A stretch of 64,000 bases of DNA from assembly GCA_937873425.1 (NCBI GenBank), contig CALMYE010000014.1, forward strand, positions 1-64,000. The letters are read 5' to 3'. The stretch's first letter is position 1; each line of letters begins with the position of its first letter. Source of the stretch: an uncultured Sphingopyxis sp. Lineage in GTDB: Bacteria; Pseudomonadota; Alphaproteobacteria; Sphingomonadales; Sphingomonadaceae. The translations under genes were made by a program, and so were the position numbers. Shown here piece by piece: positions 35,605 through 43,681 of this stretch. The notes beneath the pieces are model-generated. The model had not been told where the DNA came from. It was given only the letters and a program-made list of their open reading frames with translations, and ran no database searches.

Positions 35605-36599
35605 TGAATGAGATGTTCAGAATAAGTGACTTTCCAGTGGACATTGATCCTGTTTGGGCTGGCGACGGCTCACATCTGCCCGAATGGTTCGTGTCGGCGC
35701 TCAAGGTGCCCCGCGAAGAAGGTTATGTGGAAATAGATGGGGCCAAGGCGCACTATTTCCGCTGGGGTGACCCCAGCAAGCCCAAGGTATTGATGACCCA
35801 TGGCTTTCTGGCACATGCGCGCTGCTTTGCCTTCATTGCACCGTTTCTGGCAGAAGATTATGACGTGGTGGCGTTTGATCTGGCCGGCATGGGCGACAGC
35901 GACATGCGTGGTCGCGCCGACCTCTTGGCGAGAGGGGGCGAGTTTCGCGAGATTGCCGAGGCGCTGAATATGTTTGCGGATGGCCAAAAGCCGACAATCA
36001 TCGCGCACAGCTTCGGGTCGGGCGCAGCCCTGACAGCCGTGACCCAGTGGCCCGAGGCCTTTGCCGGAGTGGTGGTTTGCGATCTCATGATCATGCGGCC
36101 CGCTCTCCTGGAAGAGTACTGGAACCTCAGGCGGTCAAGCCCTGGTTCCGGCGATCCGGACAAGCCCAGCAAGCGTTATCCTTGCTATGAAACGGCACGT
36201 AAGCGGTACATCCTTTCCCCGCCCCAGCCGGTCGGCGAGCCATTCCTTCTGGACTACATGGCCTATCATTCCCTGCGACAGGATGGAGACGAGTGGACGT
36301 GGAAGTTTTCAACCGAGGTCTTTCGGAGGAGCAACAAGCCCAACGAATGGCTCACCATGGGCGAGCGTCTGGTGCAGGCACCGGGCCGGAAGGCCATCGT
36401 GCACGGCGGTATGAGCCAACTCTTCACCCCGGAATCGGCCGAATACGTCCGCGAGCTGGGTGGAGGTGACATTCCGATCATCGCGGTGCCTGAAGCCCGT
36501 CACCATCTGATGCTCGATCAGCCTTTGGCCTTTGTAACCGCACTCCGCAGCATTCTTGCCCTTTGGGATACGCACACTGCACCGCCACTTGCAGCCTGA
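35604..36599 (+). CDS. Alpha/beta hydrolase (probable lactone/ester hydrolase)
   Basis: 331 residues. HGFLAHARCF (oxyanion region), DLAGMGDSDM, nucleophile elbow AHSFGSGAA (Ser near residue 130) and the terminal catalytic His in ARHHLMLD are all present. No signal peptide. As the last gene of the operon, coupled to the Baeyer-Villiger gene, its most likely job is to hydrolyse the ester or lactone made there. The next 176 bp to the IS66 remnant may hold the 3' end of a lost minus-strand gene but nothing I can name. Confidence 0.9.
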   Translation: MNEMFRISDFPVDIDPVWAGDGSHLPEWFVSALKVPREEGYVEIDGAKAHYFRWGDPSKPKVLMTHGFLAHARCFAFIAPFLAEDYDVVAFDLAGMGDSDMRGRADLLARGGEFREIAEALNMFADGQKPTIIAHSFGSGAALTAVTQWPEAFAGVVVCDLMIMRPALLEEYWNLRRSSPGSGDPDKPSKRYPCYETARKRYILSPPQPVGEPFLLDYMAYHSLRQDGDEWTWKFSTEVFRRSNKPNEWLTMGERLVQAPGRKAIVHGGMSQLFTPESAEYVRELGGGDIPIIAVPEARHHLMLDQPLAFVTALRSILALWDTHTAPPLAA

Positions 36600-36788
36600 T
36601 CCTGGTTGTCCTTCGCCCCGGGTTCCCGCAGGTGCGGTGCTTGCCAGACCTTGCCTGCCGGGAAAGGGAGCTGCCACTCAGCGTTCGCCGGCCATGCCGT
36701 TGCGGCGTTCAAGCCATCGTTCGCGCCGCACCAGATAGAACGGGAAGGCGAAACAGTGCCAAGCAGCGAAAGCATGTAACCGGTGTTT

Positions 36789-37932
36789 TCAGGCCACGGT
36801 GGACCATGGCATGAGTTGGGCGAGATTGTTGGCGGGATGACCGTTGGCAAGTTTCACGAGGGTCTGGGTCATCCACCCGTGCGGGTTGACGCCGCTGATC
36901 TTGCAGTTTTCGATGAGCGTGGCGATCACCGCCCAGTTGTCGCCGCCTTCGTCGGAACCGGCAAACAGGGCATCTTTGCGATTCAATGCGAGGGGGCGGA
37001 TCGAGCGTTCGACGGTATTGGAGTCGAGCTCGATGCGGCCGTCGTCGATGAACCGGGACAGTCCATCCCAGCGGGTGAGCGCATAGCGGATCGCCTCGCC
37101 GAGCTTGCTCTTGGCGCTGACTTGGCGGCCAGGGGCGGCAAGATATTGATGAAGATCACCGACGATGACGCGGCTGCGTTCGGTCCGAGCGGCACAGCGT
37201 TGCTCGGCGGGTGAACCGCGCACCTCGTCCTCGACACCATAGAGCAAGGCAATGCGGCGCAGCACTTCGGTGGCGACCGGCGACGTGTCGGCCAGTTCGT
37301 AGAACTTGCGGCGGACGTGCGCCCAGCAGAAAGCGAGCCGGATCTGCTGGCGCCGCCGGGCGAGCGCGGCGTAGCCGCCATAGCCATCGACCTGCAGGAT
37401 GCCCGCGAAATCACCAAGGTGCGTGTGAGGGCGTTTTGCCTTGCGATCTGGCGCATAGACATAGGCAACGATCGGCGGATCGCAGCCGCCCCATGGTCGA
37501 TCATCGCGAGCATAGGCCCAGAGCTGTCCTGTCTTGGTCGGCCCGCGCCCGGATCGAGGACCGGGGCGGTTATCTCGTCGGCGAACAACCGCTCGGATCG
37601 TCGTAGCTCGTCGAGAATGTGGTCACGCAAGGGGCGCAGATACCAGGCCGCTCGCCCGACCCAGTCGGCCAAAGTGGATCGGTCGAGCCGGATGCCCTGC
37701 CGGGCGTATATCTGGGCCTGCCGGTAAAGCGGCAGGTGATCGGCATACTTGGATACCAGCACCTGGGCGATCAGTGCCTCGGTGGGAGTACCGCCCTCGA
37801 TGATCCGCGCTGGCGCCGGAGCCTGCACGATCGCGCTCTCGCACGAACGGCAGCCATAACGCGGCCGCCGGGTGACCAGGACGCGGAAGGTGGTCGGCAC
37901 CACATCGAGGCGCTCGGCCACATCCTCGCCGA
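36789..37932 (-). pseudogene. tnpC: IS66 tnpC, truncated and frameshifted
   Basis: Compared with copy 2, the frame runs from GEDMAERLDVVPTTF (37930 region) to DPGAGR near 37545, where a one-base change moves it; the remainder, up to the C-terminus at 36789, is in another frame and still carries the catalytic Glu (NTVERSIRP). The N-terminal ~140 codons with the first zinc-binding pair are gone. Confidence 0.88.
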
Positions 37933-37942
37933 TCTTCCGAAT

Positions 37943-38145
37943 GTGCCGATGGCAGGATCACACCCTCGGCCTCAAGCTGTTTACGCAAATCCCGCCGCCA
38001 GGCGTATAGCTGCGAGGGATCCAGCCCATGCCGGCGCGCCACAGGACTGACGCCCTTGCGGCCCGAATAGCACTCCGCGACAATCGAGGCCTCCACCTCG
38101 GGCGGCCACTCCCGCCGCTTGCCCGCGCCGATGAACACCTCAAGG
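37943..38145 (-). pseudogene. tnpA: IS66 tnpA fragment
   Basis: Encodes the TnpA helix-turn-helix segment EVFIGAGKRREWPPEVEA to EGVILPSA, close to copy 2. It lacks its own start, being fused in frame to the ISL3 piece upstream, and ends at the junction with tnpC. Confidence 0.82.
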
Positions 38146-38573
38146 CGGCGCGCCAAGCTGGCCGCCGGACGCCCACCCAGCGCCAGCCTAAGGTGATGTA
38201 CGATAGAATCCAGGCGGGCCGTACGCCGGGCAAATGTTGCAGTCACATCTGGAGGAAAGCGTTCAACGAAGATCCGCGTGGTGCAGCGGGATGTGGCGCA
38301 GCGAAAACGCCGGGCGACAAGAGTAATCCGAACCGGTCGGCCATGAGAGAGTAGATCGGCGAGTGTACAGTGATATCGACTGTGGACACGCGCAGATGGG
38401 CGGCAGCAGTTCGGGTAAATCGAAACTCGAAATCGGGATCGCCGGGTGATCCGTATCTGATCGGCGGCATACTCGACCTTGTCGATCACCAATCCTGTTG
38501 GCGCAATGGCTTCGCGAAAACCTCTCCCATGCATGGCGATCTCCTCCTTCGGGGAAAAACTCGCCACTATCAA
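38146..38573 (-). pseudogene. ISL3-family transposase, N-terminal fragment
   Basis: About 140 codons of an ISL3 transposase N-terminus: LVIDKVEYAADQIRI, the SARVHSRY and RRFRCATSRC stretch of the zinc-binding domain, and VHHLRLALGGRPAASLARRL. One cysteine of the usual CPxC pair is changed (IYPNCC). After LARRL it runs in frame into the IS66 TnpA piece, so the open frame of over 300 codons here is an accident of recombination and not a gene. Confidence 0.8.
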
Positions 38574-38584
38574 CGCACTTGCAC

Positions 38585-38612
38585 CAAAAGTGAGTCAGAG
38601 CCCCATTCTGGC
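38585..38612. repeat. Probable ISL3 terminal repeat
   Basis: The minus-strand sequence GGGGCTCTGACTCACTTTTG followed by GTGCAAG resembles ISL3 ends, which begin GG and carry a TTTGGTGCAA-like block. The partner end is missing because the element is truncated, so this rests on resemblance alone. Confidence 0.45.
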
Positions 38613-39021
38613 GCTAATCCACATCCTAACGCGAAGGGCTCGGGCGCTTTAGCGTACGAAAGCCTCTGATGGGGGAACCCGCGTGGGCTCTGGGATTGAG
38701 CTATGGGATTTGTTTTGGCCTGGTCGGAAGGGCACCGTACATAGTTGCAAGACGACCCGGGCGACAGCGCGAGGCGCGAACTCGACCGTTATGATCGACG
38801 CTCAAAGCCTCCATTTGTCGTCCTTTGGCGGATGTGCGGCAACTCTCTGAGGCGATCGGCGCAAGGCGGCCCGTTGGCCAGCGCCGGGCGCGCGCGGTCG
38901 TTCTTGGGAATGGGGGCAATTGCCGCACTGGCCGAACTCGAACGCGTGGTCTCGACCTTATTGGCCTCGTCAACAGGACTGGGCCGCAATAGCTAGCAAG
39001 TTGCCAGCTCGAATTCGACGC
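38613..39021. other. Region without a recognisable gene
   Basis: About 400 bp between the ISL3 end and the integrase neighbourhood. Open frames on both strands (for example 38745-38996) have no convincing initiation site and no family that I recognise. Probably remnant DNA at the edge of the island. Confidence 0.5.
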
Positions 39022-39243
39022 TCATAAAATGATTACTCGGTCGGCGATTTTTCTGCCGGCGAGCTTGAAAAGCTGCGACTGCGATCGCGAGCGAATTTGC
39101 AACCAAAAATCGGCTTCCGATATCGTCCAGCCCTTGCCAAATTTTGTGATGGTTTCTATGATGGTTTCAGCGGTATCTCGTTGTTGATTGCATCGGATTT
39201 CCGCCGCTTTGATGCCCAGTTCAGTTCCTCTTCTGGGCACCAT
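39022..39243 (-). CDS. Small hypothetical protein near the integrase
   Basis: 73 residues, basic, with no motif that I recognise. The reason to call it is the initiation site: AGGAG lies 8 bp before the ATG at 39243, in an otherwise non-coding stretch. The sequence (KAAEIRCNQQRDTAETIIETITKFGKGWTISEADFWLQIRSR) suggests a helical fold. It is divergent from the integrase; a small directionality or regulatory protein is conceivable but unproven. Confidence 0.45.
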   Translation of the reverse strand: MVPRRGTELGIKAAEIRCNQQRDTAETIIETITKFGKGWTISEADFWLQIRSRSQSQLFKLAGRKIADRVIIL

Positions 39244-39354
39244 TTACCCCTCTCCTGACATCCCAGAACCATCGACAAAACGGCAGAAATCTGCCATTTT
39301 CTCCTTGGTCTTGTCTTTTGGTGTCCGAGGATATTTCACTCGATCTCACTCGAA

Positions 39355-39407
39355 ATGGGGCCACCGGAATAGGCGATGGCCCCACGGCCATTTTCTGGTG
39401 GCCCCAT
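39355..39407. repeat. Inverted repeats with three TGGCCCCA copies upstream of the integrase
   Basis: Arms 39355-39369 (ATGGGGCCACCGGAA) and 39393-39407 match at 14 of 15 positions. A third copy of the 8-mer TGGCCCCA lies in the loop (39377-39384). It ends 53 bp before the integrase start. It could be arm-type integrase or excisionase sites, an operator for int, or part of the attachment site. Confidence 0.6.
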
Positions 39408-39459
39408 CGCTCGCTTGAGATGTCGCACCGGCTGAGACCTGCCTGCAGGAGTTGAGTCG

Positions 39460-40677
39460 ATGTCCCTTACCGATGTTATGATCCGTTCGCTGAAGCCGGA
39501 GGACCGCCCTTACAAGCGCGCGGACGCTGGAGGCCTCTATCTGGAGGTGCGTCCGACAGGCGCAAAGCTCTGGCGCTTCAAGTATCGGCACCTGGGAAAG
39601 GATAACCGCATCGCGCTCGGGGCTTATCCGGAAGTGCGCTTGGCCGAGGCAAGGCAATTGCGCGACGATGCCCGGCGTAAGTTGCGCGAGGGCGTGGACC
39701 CGCTTGCCGAGCGCAAGCGTCAGAAGCTGATCGCGCAGTTCAATGCCGGAAACACGTTCGGTGACATCGCCAAGGAGTATATCGACAAGTCGGTCGCCGA
39801 GGGGCGAGCCGATGCGACGACGGTGAAGGCTAACTGGCTCCTCGACCAGCTCAAGCCTATCGCGACCATGCCTGTCGCCGATCTCAAGCCCGTTGAGGTT
39901 CTGGCTGCGCTCAAAAGGATCGAGGCGCGCGGCAAATATGAAACGGCGCGTCGCGCCCGCTCCTTCGCCAGCAGGGTCTTCCGCTATGCGGTCGCGACTG
40001 GAAGAGGAGAGAGCGATCCTACTGCCGTGTTGCGGGGGGCGCTGATCGCCCCGCGTGTGACGCACCACGCTGCGCTCTTGGAACCGGAGGCAGTCGGTGC
40101 GTTGCTGCGGTCTATCGATGCATATACCGGAAATGCGATTACGCGGCTCGGGTGTCAAATCGCGCCTCATGTGATGGCTAGGCCTGGAGAGCTGCGTAAA
40201 GCCCTGTGGCCAGAGATCGATCTCGACAATGCGGTATGGAATATCCCTGCTGAGCGCATGAAGATGCGCCGGCCTCATGCCGTACCATTGTCGCGTCAGG
40301 TCGTGAGCTATTTGAGGGAGCTTCACGCGCTTACCGGGCCCGAAGGGTTCGTCTTTCCCGCCTTTCACACGTTTCGCCGGCCAATGAGCGAGAACACGCT
40401 CAATCAGGCGTTCCGCCGCATGGGATACTCCACAGGGGAGGTGACGGCTCACGGCCTGCGGACCACCGCCTCTTCGCTCTTGAATGAAAGCGGCAAATGG
40501 CATCCCGATGCGATCGAGCGTTCACTGGCGCATGCAGACGCCAATGCCGTTCGCGGGACGTATAACCGAGGGCGATATTGGGATGAACGGGTCGCGATGC
40601 ATCAGTGGTGGAGCGATTATCTCGACGCTCTACGCGCGTCTGACGAAGACCAGATTTCGGCTCTGACCGCCAAATGA
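39460..40677 (+). CDS. int: Tyrosine-type site-specific integrase (P4 family)
   Basis: 405 residues. N-terminal DUF4102 arm-binding domain (about 1-90: SLKPEDRPYKRADAGGLYLEVRPTGAKLWRFKYR), SAM-like core-binding domain (about 105-195), catalytic domain with Arg in MARPGELRKALW, HGLRTTASSLLNE (HxxR), later H in LAHAD and the nucleophile Tyr in GTYNRG. It integrates and excises a genomic island, typically at a tRNA 3' end. It is the left-most gene of the accessory region; the attachment repeat could not be found by eye. Confidence 0.94.
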   Translation: MSLTDVMIRSLKPEDRPYKRADAGGLYLEVRPTGAKLWRFKYRHLGKDNRIALGAYPEVRLAEARQLRDDARRKLREGVDPLAERKRQKLIAQFNAGNTFGDIAKEYIDKSVAEGRADATTVKANWLLDQLKPIATMPVADLKPVEVLAALKRIEARGKYETARRARSFASRVFRYAVATGRGESDPTAVLRGALIAPRVTHHAALLEPEAVGALLRSIDAYTGNAITRLGCQIAPHVMARPGELRKALWPEIDLDNAVWNIPAERMKMRRPHAVPLSRQVVSYLRELHALTGPEGFVFPAFHTFRRPMSENTLNQAFRRMGYSTGEVTAHGLRTTASSLLNESGKWHPDAIERSLAHADANAVRGTYNRGRYWDERVAMHQWWSDYLDALRASDEDQISALTAK

Positions 40678-40714
40678 AACGCACCCGCTTGCAACATTCG
40701 AAGTTTGTTCCTAT

Positions 40715-40738
40715 GAATGGAAATGTAGAATTTCATTC
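40715..40738. promoter_or_regulatory. Putative Res-Xre operator
   Basis: GAATG (40715-40719) and CATTC (40734-40738) form the outer arms of an imperfect 24-bp inverted repeat just before the antitoxin's GGAG and ATG. Autoregulation from such a site is usual for Xre-type antitoxins. Confidence 0.5.
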
Positions 40739-40749
40739 TGGAGAATGTC

Positions 40750-41124
40750 ATGGCGACGCGGCTGGCCTCGCAGGCGGATCAGGGACGAGTTCTCTCGGAA
40801 GCGGTCGCGCGTGTGGCGACATGCTGGAAGCTGACGAACGAGCAGTTGGGCTCGGTGGTCGGTATTTCTGCTGCAACGGCTTCGCGGCTTCGTTCCGGCA
40901 GTTATCAACTTCAGCGAGCCGAGAAGGCGTTCGAACTTGGGCAGTATCTCATCCGGCTTTTTCGCAGCCTCGATGCGCTCATGGGAAGCGACGATGCGGC
41001 TTCGACGTCTTGGCTGAAGTCGGAAAACTTGGATCTTGGCGGCAGACCCATCGATCTGATCCGCACGATCCGCGGTCTGAACGACGTGGCCGACTATGTC
41101 GATGATTACCGCGCCCGCGTTTGA
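40750..41124 (+). CDS. Xre/MbcA/ParS-type antitoxin (DUF2384)
   Basis: 124 residues. The N-terminal half is a helix-turn-helix (LTNEQLGSVVGISAATASRLRSG); the C-terminal half is the toxin-binding MbcA/ParS domain (RSLDALMGSDDAASTSWLKSENLDLGGRPIDLIRTIRGLNDVADYVDD). It neutralises the RES toxin encoded by the next gene and represses the operon. The ATG follows CTGGAGAATGTC. It overlaps the toxin gene by 29 bp. Confidence 0.93.
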   Translation: MATRLASQADQGRVLSEAVARVATCWKLTNEQLGSVVGISAATASRLRSGSYQLQRAEKAFELGQYLIRLFRSLDALMGSDDAASTSWLKSENLDLGGRPIDLIRTIRGLNDVADYVDDYRARV

Positions 41125-41836
41125 GCGAACGCCCAAGCCGGAGCATCTTCGCGCGTACAGGGGAAAGCTGTGGCGGATTGTCGAGGCGCAACATCGGATT
41201 TCCACCAACCGTTTGGCTATTGGTGCCGACGATCAAGCGTTGCTCGAACAGCTTGTGGAGGAAGTGAAACCGACCTTGCCGGTAGCGGCGCGTCATCTTC
41301 ACTATCTGCTCGCGACGCCGTTTCGCTACGGGCACAAGAGTAGCTCGAGATTCCGCCGCGCGGCCGAGAAGCCCGGCATCTTCTATGCTGCAGAGGCGAT
41401 TGGTGCCGCGATTGCCGAGACAGCCTATTGGCGCCTGCGTTTTTACTCCCGGTCGCCTGGATTTCAGCCGCCGAGCACGACCGTGGAGCACTCCGCGATT
41501 AGCGTTTCGGTCGCTATGGACCGTCTGCTCGACTTGTGCGCAGATCCATTTGTTGCGGGCGCTTCGCTATGGATGGCGCGGGATGACTATTCAGCTTGTC
41601 AGCAATTTGCGTCTGAAGCGCGAGAGATTAACGCGCAGGCAATTCGATATGCGTCCGTTAGAGATCCTCAGCATCGCGCGAACGTGGCCCTGCTGGACCC
41701 AGCGGTCTTTCGTGACCCAGCGCCCCGCAATGCCCAAACTTGGCATATTCGCTATGAGCAAGGCGAATTGATCGCTCTTCGCGCTTTTCCCTCGGAGGAG
41801 CGGTTTAGGTTTCGTCCTTCGGATTTTGGGCTCTGA
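41096..41836 (+). CDS. RES-domain NAD+ phosphorylase toxin
   Basis: 246 residues, with the RES domain in the C-terminal two-thirds: RFRRAAEKPGIFYAAEAIGAAIAETAYWR contains the Arg, Tyr and Glu of the active site, and the Ser-rich strand ASLWMARDDYSACQ follows. RES toxins degrade NAD+ by phosphorolysis and stop growth. Order antitoxin-toxin with overlap is the standard Res-Xre layout. Its 3' end overlaps a convergent small gene by 32 bp. Confidence 0.92.
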   Translation: MSMITAPAFERTPKPEHLRAYRGKLWRIVEAQHRISTNRLAIGADDQALLEQLVEEVKPTLPVAARHLHYLLATPFRYGHKSSSRFRRAAEKPGIFYAAEAIGAAIAETAYWRLRFYSRSPGFQPPSTTVEHSAISVSVAMDRLLDLCADPFVAGASLWMARDDYSACQQFASEAREINAQAIRYASVRDPQHRANVALLDPAVFRDPAPRNAQTWHIRYEQGELIALRAFPSEERFRFRPSDFGL

Positions 41837-41990
41837 GGGAAGGGCTGAGGTCCGGCCCGAAGAACTCGTCGAACAGGTCGCCAAACCAGCTTTCAAAGAC
41901 CCTAACCTCAGCGACGGACACTGGAACGGGATCTGTCCAGTCGCTTGTGATGGCCCACGAAGAGAGATCGTGCTTCGGTGGTCTTCCCAT
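41805..41990 (-). CDS. Small hypothetical protein, acidic C-terminus
   Basis: 61 residues from ATG 41990: starts MGRPPKHDLSSW and continues with SVAEVRVFESWFGDLFDEFFG. AGGAGG lies 11 bp upstream. The frame stays open to 42059 (84 residues). Similar short proteins with a basic GRPPK head and a tryptophan-rich acidic tail occur in sphingomonad mobile DNA as I recall, but I know no function. It converges on the RES toxin with a 32-bp overlap. Confidence 0.5.
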   Translation of the reverse strand: MGRPPKHDLSSWAITSDWTDPVPVSVAEVRVFESWFGDLFDEFFGPDLSPSLRAQNPKDET

Positions 41991-42189
41991 AACGTCAGTT
42001 GCCTCCTCTATGGCCGCGCCATCTGCGCCCGCCTCGAGCCCTGGGCTTGAGCCGAACATGGCAGCGTATTAGATTGGCTATGCATCGATTCGGCCCCGAA
42101 TTTGTAGCTATTTTCTATGACTTCATTGGCCCCCCGATGCAGGCAATCTCGCGAACTGGTCGCGCGATACCTTTTAGAAGTTGGAGCAA

Positions 42190-43422
42190 ATGATGGTGGC
42201 GAAATCCGCTATTTTTGTAGATTTTGACAATGTATTTTCGACACTTTGGGGACTGGATCGCGGCGCGGCCCTGCGATTTGCGTCGCAACCGGCCGATTGG
42301 CTTCAAATTCTTGCCAATACGCACCTCACTGGCGAGCCTCGCAGGTGGCTCGTCGCCCGCTGCTATCTCAATCCGGCTGGCTACGTGCCCTCACCTGGAG
42401 AGAATAGCGATCGCCTCTATTTTTCCCGGTTTAGACCGAGTCTCGTGCGAGCGGGTTTTGAGGTGGTGGATTGCCCGGCGGTGTCCCGCGGTGGGAAGAA
42501 TGCTGCAGACATCCGGATGGTCGTCGACGCCCTGGACCTTCTCGATCATCGAACGCGTTTTGACGAATTCGTTTTGGCTTCGGGCGATTCCGACTTCACT
42601 CCGTTGCTCCAACGCTTGCGAGCAGAGGATAGGCGGATTGCGATCATCTCACCGGGCTATTTGTCATCGGCATATACCTCGATTGCCGATCGTGTGATTG
42701 ATTTCGATGCGATTACGGAGCTGGTCAGTGCCGATGCGAACGCAGTTTCAAATGCGAGCGAGCCGCGCGCGGTCGATAGCACGGGCGATTTGCAAGACAG
42801 CCGCCAGATTTTCGGAAGCTTGATCCGTGAGCGATATGACGAAGCGACAGCGCCGTTAAATTTGGCCGCGCTGGCGTTTGAAGCGGCTCGGAAATGGCCG
42901 GATGCCAAACAGTCCAATTGGTTTGGTGCTGGAAGCTTCTCCGCTGCGGTTTCGGCATTGGAACTGCCGAACATCCGTTTCTCGCAACATCATATTTGGG
43001 ATAGCGAAAGACATCAGCCGCCCGAAGCAGAGGGATCAGACCCTGGCACGGACGTGCCGCCTCCTGTCGTCATGCTTTCGCGCGAGCTTGATCTGCCGCG
43101 CATCGCGAAGTCCGATTGGCCGGCCGTCTTCGCCATTCTGTCTCGATATGCAAAGACCCACGAGTTCAATTTGACAGAGGCAACCCGCTGGTGCCGCGAT
43201 ACGCTTGCCGAAGAAGGCGTTCAGATCGGGCGGAGTTCGATCGGATATATTATGAGGGGCGCGCAGTTTGGCGGTGCGAGGCTCGACGACGAAGTAGCTC
43301 CCGAACCCAACGAAATCGGCCGCGCATTCTTCAGTGCGGTGCTGGACCGCGCTTCCTCAATCGGCATAGCATTAGAACCGGATGCCGAAGTGGTCGTAGG
43401 CCAATGGTTGGGCATCGAGTGA
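42190..43422 (+). CDS. NYN-domain RNase with LOTUS/OST-HTH-like region
   Basis: About 410 residues. The N-terminal NYN (PIN-like) nuclease domain shows the acidic residues of its metal site in IFVDFDNV, GKNAADIRMVVDALD and ASGDSDFTPLL. Then two segments (about 200-255 and 290-350) resemble OST-HTH/LOTUS RNA-binding winged helices (LAALAFEAARKWPDAKQSNWFGAGSF is typical). Such proteins are thought to cut or sense RNA. Of several possible starts (TTG 42181, ATG 42190, ATG 42193) the ATGs follow a GGAG. Confidence 0.86.
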   Translation: MMVAKSAIFVDFDNVFSTLWGLDRGAALRFASQPADWLQILANTHLTGEPRRWLVARCYLNPAGYVPSPGENSDRLYFSRFRPSLVRAGFEVVDCPAVSRGGKNAADIRMVVDALDLLDHRTRFDEFVLASGDSDFTPLLQRLRAEDRRIAIISPGYLSSAYTSIADRVIDFDAITELVSADANAVSNASEPRAVDSTGDLQDSRQIFGSLIRERYDEATAPLNLAALAFEAARKWPDAKQSNWFGAGSFSAAVSALELPNIRFSQHHIWDSERHQPPEAEGSDPGTDVPPPVVMLSRELDLPRIAKSDWPAVFAILSRYAKTHEFNLTEATRWCRDTLAEEGVQIGRSSIGYIMRGAQFGGARLDDEVAPEPNEIGRAFFSAVLDRASSIGIALEPDAEVVVGQWLGIE

Positions 43423-43465
43423 ACGAAACGAGGAGAAACTTCTCAGATTTGGAAGGAGAGACGCT

Positions 43466-43630
43466 GTGGGCTTTATCTCATCAATTTTTCGATCCCTTGT
43501 CCGCGGAACGGTGGTCGTCCACCGGCGTGCATCGAAGATCGACAAAATCAATATTTGGAAGACGAGCAAGAAATTGCGCGGGGACTGGATCCCCCACGAT
43601 GAATGGATCAAGCGCAGACGACGGCGCTAG
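43466..43630 (+). CDS. Small basic hypothetical protein (54 residues)
   Basis: GTG 43466 with GGAAGGAG 7 bp upstream; the frame reads MGFISSIFRSLVRGTVVVHR and on to a basic tail ending KRRRRR before TAG at 43628. It falls in an otherwise empty gap between the NYN gene and the nuclease gene. An amphipathic N-terminal helix and a cationic C-terminus are visible. No family recognised. Confidence 0.5.
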   Translation: MGFISSIFRSLVRGTVVVHRRASKIDKINIWKTSKKLRGDWIPHDEWIKRRRRR

Positions 43631-43681
43631 ATCACGCTCGCCTGATGATGGTTGGCCCGAGAGTTGCATTCCATCTGGAGC

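Larger units (their letters stand above)
36776..38145. mobile_element. IS66 remnant (copy 3), internally deleted
   Basis: Its left end GTAACCGGTGTTTTCAGGC is nearly identical to that of copy 2. It retains most of tnpC with a frameshift, has lost the tnpC N-terminus, all of tnpB and the right end, and joins directly to a piece of tnpA, which in turn is fused to an ISL3 remnant. No matching duplication is left. Two deletion or recombination events at least are needed to explain it. Confidence 0.88.

Noticed and set aside
36518..36850. Minus-strand open frame across the end of the hydrolase gene and the IS66 end
   Set aside because: It crosses the IS66 boundary and has no family match; at most the segment 36680-36775 is the tail of a lost gene.
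37623..38573. 316-codon open frame starting as ISL3, passing through IS66 TnpA and ending in a shifted tnpC frame
   Set aside because: It is built from pieces of three unrelated reading frames, so it is recorded as pseudogene fragments and not as a gene.
39000..39460. attL/attR copy of the tRNA-Thr 3' end upstream of the integrase
   Set aside because: The best match is the 8-mer ATGGTGCC near 39240 on the minus strand, too short to be an attachment core.
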